Source: Avena insularis (lineage: Eukaryota > Streptophyta > Magnoliopsida > Poales > Poaceae). Taken from it: 64,000 nucleotides of DNA. The stretch covers positions 229,937,661 to 230,001,660 of the forward strand of contig CM042685.1 of NCBI GenBank assembly GCA_023614405.1. The letters are read 5' to 3'. Position numbers and translations under genes: made by a program. The stretch's first letter is position 1; each line of letters begins with the position of its first letter. A model generated the notes under the pieces. It worked only from the letters and a program-made list of their open reading frames with translations, did not search any database and was not told the DNA's origin. Of this stretch, positions 45,716-54,926 are shown piece by piece.

Positions 45716-46875
45716 CTAGGAGTAGAACTTCCGTAGGAGGTTTACATTCCATGGCCGCTTGACATCGAGTTTTCTGTCGCCTCGGACGTCGGTGAGGTAG
45801 TAGGCGTCGTTGCCTAGGACTCGCCCGATGGCGAATGGTCCCTCCCAAGGGGGGAGAGCTTGTGCATGCCCTTCTTGTCCTGGATTAGACGCAGTACCAG
45901 GTCGCCTTCCTGGAAATTGCGAGTCCTTACTCGGCGGCTGTGGTAGAGGCGGAGCCCTTGCTGGTAGATGGCGGTGCAGGAGCAAGCTAGGTCGCGTGCC
46001 TCGTCGAGCTGGTCGACTCCGTCTTGGCGTGCGAGTTCGTTCGCAGCCTCCGTGTAGTTGACCACCCTTGGCGAGTCGTGCTCGAGGTCGGTGGGCATGA
46101 CTGCCTCGGCGCCGTACACCATGAAGAAGGGGGTAAACCCTGTTGACCTGTTGACGGAGGTGCGGATGCCCCAGATGACGGAGGGTAGCTCCTCGACCCA
46201 ACACCCGGCAGTGCGCTCAAGTGGTACTTGGAGCCGTGGCTTCAGGCCATGGAGGATGCTCTGATTGGCGCGTTCTGCCTGGCCGTTGGACTCCGGGTGG
46301 GCGACTGAGGCGAGGTCGAGTCGAATGTGGTGTTCCTCGCAGAACTCGGCCATGGCTCCTTTGGCGAAGTTGGTGCCGTTGTCTGTGATGATGCTATTTG
46401 GGAACCCGTAGCGATAGATGAGCTCGCGTAGGAACTTGGTGGCAGTCTTCCCGTCGCATTTGCGGACTGGCTTGGCCTCCACCCATTTTGTGAATTTGTC
46501 GACTGCGACTAGGAGGTGCGTGAAGCCGGAGGAGGCCCTCTTGAAGGGGCCTACCATGTCCATGCCCCATACGGCGAACGGCCAGGTGATGGGTATTGTC
46601 TTGAGCGCCGAGCTTGGCACGTGGATTTGATTGGCGTATTTCTGGCATCCGACGCACCGCTGGATAATGTCGACAGCGTCTGCGTGCGCGGTGAGCCAGT
46701 AGAGGCTGTGCCGCATAGCCTTTGCGACCAGAGAACGGGCGCCGGCATGGTGGCCGCAGTCGCCGGAGTGAATGTCTTGGAGGATTTTGCGTCCTTCGGC
46801 GGGCTGAACGCAGCGTTGGAACACGCCGGTCACGCTGCGCTTGTGGAGCTCGCCGTTGATGACGACGAAGGATTT
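45716..46875 (-). pseudogene. element C integrase
   Basis: Minus strand. The zinc-binding block has histidines in GDCGHHAGARS and cysteines in CVGCQKY. The catalytic core shows GMDMVGPF (first Asp), SIITDNGTNF (second Asp) and HPESNGQAERAN (Glu region), followed by NRSTGFTPFFMVYGAEA. The C-terminal block shows GDLVLRL. A frameshift at about 45860 moves the last ~48 residues to another frame, ending at 45716. No chromodomain is present, as expected for the Tat lineage. Confidence 0.92.
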
Positions 46876-48087
46876 TCAGCGGCGTGCTATCATCCAGGCG
46901 TCCGTTTCATCCGCTGGCAGGGTGCCCCCCTCCAAGTAGGCGACGTATGGCGCGGTCCAGTCGTCTGGCTCGGCGATTAGTGCGACCAGGGCTGCTTCTG
47001 GTTGCAACGGGATTCCGATGTCGATCTCCCTGGGGGGAGAGACGGAAGGCTTGGTGATGGTGTCGAGGAAGACACCGGTGGGTGGCGTGAGGCGAGCCGA
47101 GCCGATGCGAGAGAGTACGTCGGCCTCCTCGTTCTTCCGCCTGTCGATCCACTCGACGAAGTAGCCTGCAAAGTGGCCACCCAGCTGGTCCACTGCTTGG
47201 CGGTATGCTGCCATGGTGGGGGAGATGGCGTCGCAGGTGCCGACGACTTGCCCAACGACTAGGTCGGAGTCTCCGTAGCAGTGCAGTCGGTGGATGTTCA
47301 TCTCCTTGGCATCTCGCATGCCGTGGAGTAGCGCCTCGTACTCGGCCATGTTGTTGGTGCAAGGGGTGAAGTCGAGGTAGAGGACGTAGCGAAGCTTGTC
47401 GCCCTTCGGAGATGTTAGCACGATCCCTGCGCCTGCGCCGTCCGTGTTCTTGGAGCCGTCAAAGTGTAGGTTCCAGTAATGGATGTATGGCAGCTTCTCT
47501 GGCTGCTGGGCCTCCTCCCAGTCGGCGAGGAAGTCTGCGAGAGCCTGCGACTTGATCGCCTTGCACGGCTCGTACTTGATGTTGTGGACACCGATCTCGA
47601 CGGCCCACTTGGCGACTCGCCCTGTCGCCTCGCGGTTGTGGATGATATCCTGCAACGGTGCCGAGGAGACGACCGTTATTGGGTGCTCCTGGAAGTAGTG
47701 CGGTAGTCGCCGCTGTGCTCTGAAGATCGCATATACCAATTTCTGGTATTGCGGGTAGCACTGGCGCGACTCGTTGAGGACTTCGCTGATGTAGTACACT
47801 GGTCGCTGCACCGGGCGCTCCTTTCCTTCATCTGGCCGTTCGACGACCATGACGGTGCTGATGACACGCTCGGAAGCCGCGGCATAGACCAGCATGGGTT
47901 CCTTGTTGACGGGGGTGGCGAGTAGCGGTGCTGCGAGTAGCACCTCCTTGAGATCGCGGAGCGTGTCGTCTGCCTCCTTGTCCCACTGGATGGTGGGGTT
48001 CTTGCGCATTAGGCAGTAGAGGGGCATCGCCTTTTCGCCTAGCCGGGGGATGAAGCGACTGAGAGCCGCGACTCGCCTGGCCAGCTT
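46876..48087 (-). pseudogene. element C RNase H plus second (archaeal-like) RNase H
   Basis: The frame 48027-46876 carries two RNase H domains in tandem. The first (to about 47,500; PMLVYAAASE..., YPQYQKLVYAIFRAQRRLPHY) lacks the expected leading catalytic aspartate. The second (about 47,470-46,950) keeps the acidic set: HFDGSKNTDGAGAGIVL, NNMAEYEALLHGM, LHCYGDSDLVV and NEEADVLSR. Dual RNase H with a decayed first copy is characteristic of Tat elements. A TAG at about 48088 separates this frame from the reverse transcriptase. Confidence 0.9.
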
Positions 48088-48845
48088 CTAGACGTCATGC
48101 AAGCACTCGGGTCTGCCGAGGCGAGCGATCATGTTGATCTTGGCGGGGTTCGCTTCGATCCCGCGCTTGGAGACGATGTATCCCAATAGCTGTCCAGTTG
48201 GCACACCGAAGGTGCACTTCCCTGGGTTTAGCTTTATCTTGTATTTCCGCAGGTTGGCAAATGTTTTCGCCAGGTCATCGAGTAGGTCGTTCTGGCGAGC
48301 GGACATTACCACCACGTCGTCGATGTAGACATGGATAGTGCGGCCAATTTGGCTCGCAAGGCACTCCGGCATGCACCGCTGGTAGGTCACTCCGGCATTC
48401 TTGAGGCCGAAGGTCATGGCAGTGTAGCAGAAGGCTCCGAATGGCGTGATGAACGCTGTCTTCTCTCCGTCCTCGACGGCCATTTTGATCTGGTTGCACC
48501 CAGAGTAGGCGTCGAGGAAGCATAGCGACTCCGAGCCCGTGGTGGAATCGATGATTTGATCGATCCGCGGGAGGACGAATTGCTCCTTTGGGCAGCGCTG
48601 TTTAAGTTTGTGTAATCGATACACATCCTCCAGGTCCCGTTTTTCTTCTCGACCAGGACTGGGTTAGCCAGCCACTTGGAGTACTTGATTGGCCGGATGA
48701 AGCCTGTGGCGACTAGACGTTGCACCTCCTCGACGATGGCTCGGCGGCGCTCTTCATTGAAGGGTCGCAGCGACTGCTTAACAGGTCGCACTTTGGGGTC
48801 GGCGTTGAGTTTGTGCACAGCGAGTTCCCTCGGGACACCAGGCAT
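48088..48845 (-). pseudogene. element C reverse transcriptase
   Basis: Two minus-strand frames give one reverse transcriptase. The 48845-48600 part has ATGFIRPIKYSKWLANPVLV and MCIDYTNLN; the 48624-48088 part has CFLDAYSGCNQIKM, MTFGLKNAGVTYQR, the active site HVYIDDVVVMS, and FGVPTGQLLGYIVSKRGIE. A frameshift near 48610 joins them and a TAG ends the second part. The catalytic YIDD is intact. Confidence 0.92.
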
Positions 48846-49615
48846 GTCAGAGGGCTTCCACGCGAAGATGTACCTGTTCTCACGGAGGAACTCGATGAGC
48901 GTGCCTTCCTATGCTGGGCTCATGCCCATCCCGATCGTCACCGTCTGGCCGGAGTCGCCTGGGACCAGCTCGACGGTGCGGGTATGCGTCGTTGCCTTGA
49001 AGGCGGTGGAGTTACCGCCCTCCGAGTTGGGCCTCTTGAGTATGGTGGGGTCGTCGTTGTTGACCCCGCTCGCGTACTTAGCGAGCTCCTCGGCGTGTGG
49101 TTGGCCTCTGCCGCAATGACGGCGTCAGCAAGTTTGGCCCCTTTGGCCTCGCACTCGGCGGCCATGTCGGGGTCACCATGGATGGTGATGACGCCGCACG
49201 GCCCGAGCAGCTTCATCGTGTTATACGCGTAGTGGGGTGCTGCCATGAACTTGGCGAACGCCTGGCGCCCCAGGACGCAGTGGTAGGGGCTGTCGAAGGG
49301 CACCATCTCGAAGACGATCCTCTCGGTGCGGAAGTTTGCTGGTGTGCCGAAGGTGACTGGCAGCGTCACCTTGCCAATCGGGTACGCCTTCTGACCGGGG
49401 ACGATGCCATGGAACATGGTGTAGGTCGTCTTGATCATCGACTGCGGGAGCCGATGCGCTGAAAGTGTCCAGTGCGGGATGTTGATGGAGCTGCCGCCGT
49501 CCATCAATGTTTTGGGGAGCCAGTAGTCTCCCACCTTGGGCTTGACCACCAGGGCGACTCACCCCGGATACTCGATCCGTGGCGAGTGGTCCGCGCGGCT
49601 CCAAGTGATTGGTTG
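48846..49615 (-). pseudogene. element C aspartic protease
   Basis: Frame 49549-48938 has LMDGGSSINI in the place of the protease active site; D-G-G is a variant of the more usual D-S-G seen in element D. FEMVPFDSPYHCVLGRQAFA follows, the flap-to-C-terminal block of Tat proteases. The frame is lost near 49090 by a shift before the reverse transcriptase. Confidence 0.85.
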
Positions 49616-52001
49616 TTAAGACCAGTTGAGGAACTGGGGGATATATATCTGAGCCACCACATTGACGGCGACGGCGCGGGCGATGACCTTCTTCTCGCGC
49701 TTCGTGTTGAAGCCTGTGAAGGTGTGGAGCGAGCCGGCGATGCTGCCGAATTTTCTGCCGTTTAGCGGGTTGTTGTCGGGGTCTTCCTGCATGCGCCGTG
49801 CCTTCTCGACTCCTTGAGAGAGTGGCAGTCGGCGGTCTGTGCGTGGCGGGGTTTCCTTCCCTGCTGTGAAATACACAAGGTTGGTTAAGAAGGGCCGCGG
49901 GGTCGAACCTCGGCTTCGCCTTGTAGTTTCCACCGTCGCGGCGTTGTCCCCCATCGCGGCGGAAGCTCTTGGGCTCGCGCTGCGCGTATCCAGCGTTGGC
50001 AATGAAGTCGACTTGCTCGTCACTGTGGCGCTTGCCGGTGAGGCGAGTGTTGCTGTAGCGTAAGTCGGGTCGTCTCCCGTTGTCGTGGCCGCTCGTGCGG
50101 CGGTGTCCTCCCGACTCATCGTCGGTTTCTTGGTTTGGGTCCTCCTCCACGTACCTTTTTGCGATCTCCAGGAGATCCGGTATGTTGTCGAGTGTGCGGT
50201 ACGCTCATTTGAGTTTGGCGACCAGGGGCTCGTAGCGGCACGAGGTCTTGAAGTAGTGGATCGCGATGTCTGGGTGGATGCCGACCGCGTTGTACCATAG
50301 ATCTTGCCACCGTTGGACCCAGCTGCGGGTCGACTCGCGGGGTCCCTGGACGCACCATTCCAGGTCCTCAATGGTGGTGGCGCGGGTGTATGAACCCTCG
50401 AAGTCCTTGACGAAGGCCTCGCGCATCTCTTCCCAGGAGTCGATGCTATCCGCGGAGAGGGTGTTAATCCATTGCCTGCACGCCCCCTCCATCATCAGGG
50501 GGAGGTAGCGGGCGGCTAGTAGATCGGTGTGGCCGGCGATCCCCATCGCCATGAGGTAGGTATCCCACATGGAGGGGTCGTACGAAGGGTCGTACTTCTC
50601 TATTTCCTTCGGCGCTTTGAAGTTTGCCGGGTATCGTTCGCCTCGGATCATCGGTCCGAAGCACTGGGGCCCGATGCGGCTCAGCGACCCCCTCGGCTCA
50701 CCGTCGTGACGGTTGGTGAGGGTGTGCCGCAGGTCGTCAGGCAGGCGTGCGCGCCAGCTCTGGTTGTTGATGATGTGGGTGCGGGCGTCGACGGGTTGCC
50801 CGTTGGAGGCGACGAAGTTGGTCGTCGGCCTGGGGTCGTTGGTGGAGAGTGCTGCATTCGCGTGTCGGTGTTGGAGCTATAGGGGTTCGGGTGGCGGGCA
50901 GTTGAGAGTGTTCGCCGCCATGGGGCGGCCGCTTGACGCCGCTCTGCTGCCCGATGAACGCGAGTACATCCGACCCTGCGAGTCGACGCCTGCGTTTTGT
51001 TGCTCGACCGCTTCGGCGAGCAGAGCCTTGGCGTATTGGATCTGCAGGGCGCCTTCCCTAGTGGCTGCAATGTTGTCGACTGCTGCTCGGCCCGCGACGA
51101 GGTTGTCCATTGGGGTGGAAAACAACGGGAGGCCGTTTGCGTCTCGCTCCCGTGAGGAGATCACAATCCTTGGCTGGTCCCTGGGGGGTGCGCTGTTGGG
51201 TGGTGGCGGGGCGCCATTGGCCGTTGCTCCTGGTGGGGGCCGAGTGCTTCCTCCTGGCGGTGCGTTCTAGCAGATCGCGCGCTCGGTCGCCCGGCCCGGG
51301 TCGTTCTCGTCGTCAAAATTCAGGGCGCGCCCCTGGACGGTGGGGTTCAGGCGCGACCTGATTCGGAGTTGGTGGTAGCGCGACAGCTCCTGCGCTGTCA
51401 CCTGCTCGAGGCAAAAAATTTCGCGCTCGGCTTGTTCCTTGCGGACTGCCTCCGCCAGCTTCAGGCGGAGTTCCTCGACCTCCGTCGCTGTCCCGTTTGG
51501 AGGGATCGGCGTGGAGAATGGATCTTCCGGTGGGTCGGCGCCAGTTTCCATGTAGGTCGTGGCATGGCGGCCGGTTCCGTCGCGGAGGTCGGCGGAGTTC
51601 TCCGACCCAGAATCGAAGTCGAAGATCCCGAGGATGGAGGGATCCTCGAAGTCTCCGACGTTGGAGACCTGGGTGATGGAGCCCGCGGGTGACGCGGCGA
51701 CAATGGATCCGGCGAGTGACGCCGGGGTCGCCGAGACGGCGTCGTCGTTGAGGGCCGCATCATCCGTGGCCGCGGTGGTTTCGGCCATGTTGCTGTGGGC
51801 CGAATCGTACTCGGAGGCGAGGCGGTGGATTGTGCGGACCTGGCTCTCAAAGAGCCGGTCACGTGGCGGTGACTCGCAGATGCGAACCGACTCCTCCGAG
51901 ATGATGACGTCGGTGAGGCCGACAAAGAGGCTGATCGTGCCGACCAGCAGTATCATGCTATGCATGACGGGTCGCGCCGCCGGGACGTAGCAGCTCGACA
52001 A
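49616..52001 (-). pseudogene. element C gag
   Basis: Long minus-strand frame, same phase from 52001 to about 49880, with stops at 51267 (TAG), 50877 (TAG) and 50205 (TGA), then a frameshift to the 50371-49616 frame. The gag core is at 50651-50205: YLMAMGIAGHTDLLAARYLP, ACRQWINTLSADSIDSWEEM, FVKDFEGSYTR. After it comes an Arg/Gly-rich basic stretch. The N-terminal 250 residues have no domain I recognise and are rich in Ala, Asp and Ser. It would form the particle that packages element RNA. Confidence 0.88.
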
Positions 52002-52101
52002 GATCTAGAGCATCTCGCCGATTGCGATCATGCGGCCGGTGGCGATCGACTCGTTGATGGGCAGATTGGATCTCGCCGCAGAACACCAGCCTGACCGGCC
52101 A

Positions 52102-52120
52102 GGCCCCACGGTGGGCACCA
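52102..52120 (-). other. element C primer-binding site
   Basis: Minus strand tggtgcccaccgtggggcc lies one base after the 5' LTR end. The same form appears in D (54909) and E (15372). Confidence 0.8.
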
Positions 52121-52121
52121 C

Positions 52122-52611
52122 TGTCGTGGGAATGACCACGGCAGATGCTGCAATCAGCAGCGAGTAGTAGAACATGGGGCAAGGCGGCCAGCCATCTGCG
52201 GTGCGAGATGAGGGCTGAGACACAAGGGTTTACCCAGGTTCGCCCCCCTGGAGGGTAAAGACCTACTCCTGCTAGATTGTATTATGGTGAGAGTACAATG
52301 GGGCGGGCTCGGCGGCTAGGCGGCGACTCGCTAGGGTGTCTCATGGAACGTATCCTCTATGCGTCCTCCAGGGAGGTTTATATAGACTCACCTCCCTAGG
52401 ATTTACAGATCATAACCGACTTAGTTAAGGATTCGGAGATTCTATGACCTAGTCCGACTGGGCCTAGCTATGCTTCTGGGCCTTTAGCTTCCAGTCGCTT
52501 GAGTCCACGCCAAGTCCTGATCCAGTTGCCGTCCTGCAGGCCCACTCGCTGACGGCTTGGGCCAGTAGGAAACGTCCTGCTAGGTATACCCCGGTAGGCA
52601 TATCCCCATCA
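52122..52611 (-). repeat. element C 5' LTR
   Basis: Pairs with 40500-40982 and is flanked by tcttc at 52612-52616. On the minus strand it starts tgatggggatatgcc and ends ccacgaca before the primer site. Confidence 0.92.
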
Positions 52612-53143
52612 TCTTCTATTATGGTGTTATGTAAGATGATACAATCTGCCATGGCTTCTCCTAGTGTCTCCAAATCACAATACCTTGTTGGTCCTCGTAC
52701 AATGGCAAAACGAGTTTGCATAACTCCAAAAGCTCTTCCAATATCCTTCTGACGTGCTTCTTGACATCAGGCAATTTTTTGTTTTTTCAGTTGTTAGATT
52801 AGGAATTGTCTTCCCGAATGTGTACAATGTGGATTTATGTCATAAGCAATGTAATAGCACATGTTGTAGTTGTGTCCATTGATGATACATTTCACTTTTG
52901 GAGCTTGCCCTTCAGCTAGATTTGCAAACACATGTGAACGGTGAAGACCAGTTATATCATTATGAGATCATGATAAACCAAAGAAATAATGCCATATCCA
53001 AAGTTGTTGTGAAGCAATGGCTTAAAAATGATTATGGGCCAACAAAAAAACATTTTTGTGCAGGGCAATTTTTCTATTGTCAATACATACAGTCGATGCT
53101 TTCAACCATACTCGGAAAGCCATTTGCTCTACGGTTGCAAGTA
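52612..53143 (-). pseudogene. PIF/Harbinger transposase relic
   Basis: Minus-strand blocks of a plant Harbinger-type DDE transposase. Near 53110-53040: ANGFPSMVESIDC and KNCPAQ. Near 52930-52850: FANLAEGQAPKVKCIINGH. Near 52740-52612: QTRFAIVRGPTRYCDLETLG and MADCIILHNTIIED. Stops and frameshifts separate them. The left side is cut by element C, with the C-terminal continuation at 40499-40473. The right side is cut at 53144 by the copia LTR. It would have acted on DNA with terminal inverted repeats and a 3-bp target; no ends are visible. Confidence 0.82.
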
Positions 53144-54050
53144 TGTTGGAGATATGCCCAAGAGGCAATAATAAAGTGGTTTTTATCATATCTTTATGTT
53201 TATGATAAATGTTTACATCCCATGCTATAATTGTATTAACCGAAAACATTAATACTTGTGTGATTTGTAAACATAAAAGAGTCCCTCGTAAAGCCTCTTG
53301 TTAAACTAGCTTTGAACATGGAAGACCCTATGGAAAGGTGTAGACCTTACAGTCGTATTTGGATCTATAAAGAAATAGACATGGATGTTTCACATCTATG
53401 AAACAGTCGACATGTCGGGAAAAGAGTTTACGACAATGTTCAAAGGTTGGCTATGAAAAGATTTGATCTTTCATAGCAATATTTAGTCTAGACGGATTAA
53501 TGTAGCAATCACTACATATAATTTTGTTATATGGTAGTTTAACAAACAAAGCAAAGTTCTTCTAATAGAATTGTTACCTAGGACGTGTACATAACATGAT
53601 CCAAAGGGTTTTTCAAAGGATGCTAAAAGAGCATGCATACTTCAATGGTTGAAGTAAGAATCATGGAGTTGGAATCTTCACCATGATGAAACTGTTAAAA
53701 GGTTTAATTTCATTGGAAACAATTAAGATGCTTGCATTTGCAAAAAATTAAGTGGGAGCGCTAAGACATATTTCAAATGCATTATGTGAAAGACATATTG
53801 TTGATTGGAAATGATGTATCTTTTATTGACACAAGTTAAGAATTTCATCTCGATGAAAGACTTAGGCAAAACCCGAATGTTTGGCATCAATAACTATATG
53901 GATAGATTGAGACGCTAATATGGTTGTGCCAAAAGTACATATATGAGATATTGAATGAGTTCAATATGGAAATGACAAGAAAGGTTCTTGTCACACAGAA
54001 AGGATTAAATCGAAATTCAAGTGTATCGACACTTGGTAAGTGAAACAAAG
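53144..54050 (+). mobile_element. collapsed copia element: LTR start plus reverse transcriptase remnant
   Basis: It begins with the LTR-type sequence tgttggagatatgcccaaga, followed by gcaataataaag, typical of Triticeae copia LTRs; only the first ~160 bases look like LTR. The remaining DNA matches copia pol in pieces. At about 53630-53760 it corresponds to the region before the catalytic site. At about 53790-54000 it shows DILLIGND, then KNFISMKDLGK and FGINNYMDR in shifting frames. Stops and indels are many, so no product is made. The leader, gag and integrase are missing. Confidence 0.7.
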
Positions 54051-54359
54051 ATTCAAGTATTTTTGATACTTGATGAATGAAATCACAAAGAGTATTTTTT
54101 CAATCATACTATGATATGTACACATCCAGATATGTCATATACTGAAAGGATCGTATGGGCACCTAGAGGGGAGTGAATAGGTGCTACTTCAAATTTTCGT
54201 CTTTTTCAAATTAGGGTTTGACAATAAGGTAAATTCTCTAGATAATGCAACTAAGGTGAATTTACCTATATGACAAACATGAACAAGTTAATGCACAACT
54301 AAGAAAGAGCAAGTAAGTAAAGTGCGGTAAAGGATAGAAGTAACCAAAGTGGTGGACGC
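54051..54359. other. unassigned DNA left of element D
   Basis: No gene. It contains ggcacctagaggggagtgaat (about 54160), a phrase I associate with grass repeats but cannot place in a named family. Confidence 0.35.
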
Positions 54360-54906
54360 TGTTGGGGATATGCTATATGGGTATCCTTATAGCATGTCTC
54401 TTATCCGGCTAACCCGAGTGGCCCATAGTCGGTAGCATGGCCTATGGCCTACTGGGCGGCCCAGTTAGATGGATCCAGAAGGGATGCCCATGCCGGATAA
54501 AGGAAGGCTACGGTGGAGTCACCAACGTACCCGGAGCCTTGTAGTACAAGATACACAAGACTAGTAATAGACAGTGTAGGACTCTGTAACCTGTCCGGCT
54601 AGGACTTTTCCCTATAACCCTAGGACCCGGCGAATATATAAGTCGGGCCTATGGGAACCTTTAGGGCACAATATCAGACGATAACTTAGAATCTCTAGTC
54701 ACCTCGCACAACGAACCAATCCCTGTAACTCGGCGTATTGCCCTTATAGTGATTTATAGCAGGAGTAGGATTCCACCACCGTTGTGGGATCTAAACCTGG
54801 GTAAGCCGTGTTACCTCGTACCCGTCAACCGTCCGCCTTACCCCACGTATCTAAACACGCACTGTGAGGACCCCTCCATGGCATACTCGTCGGCAATACC
54901 ACGACA
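54360..54906 (+). repeat. element D 5' LTR
   Basis: Starts tgttggggatatgc and ends ataccacgaca, directly before the primer site. A TATA-like aatatataag is near 54635. Its start resembles the starts of the C and E LTRs. Confidence 0.85.
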
Positions 54907-54908
54907 GT

Positions 54909-54926
54909 TGGTGCCCGTAGTGGGGC
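54909..54926 (+). other. element D primer-binding site
   Basis: tggtgcccgtagtggggc, two bases after the LTR, equal in form to the sites of elements C and E with two or three substitutions. Confidence 0.8.

Larger units (their letters stand above)
40500..52611 (-). mobile_element. element C: complete Tat-lineage gypsy retrotransposon
   Basis: Identical-end LTRs (40500-40982 and 52122-52611) with an exact tcttc duplication define a 12.1-kb element read on the minus strand. The order is gag, protease, reverse transcriptase, RNase H, a second RNase H of the archaeal-like type, integrase, then a ~4.7-kb spacer with a gene on the opposite strand. The second RNase H and the antisense gene are hallmarks of the Tat/Grande/RIRE2-like lineage. 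Pol is broken by stops and several frameshifts, but the LTRs are still very similar, so the insertion is fairly young. Confidence 0.93.

Noticed and set aside
52898..53230. 110-codon plus-strand frame
   Set aside because: It is antisense to the Harbinger relic and crosses the copia LTR boundary.
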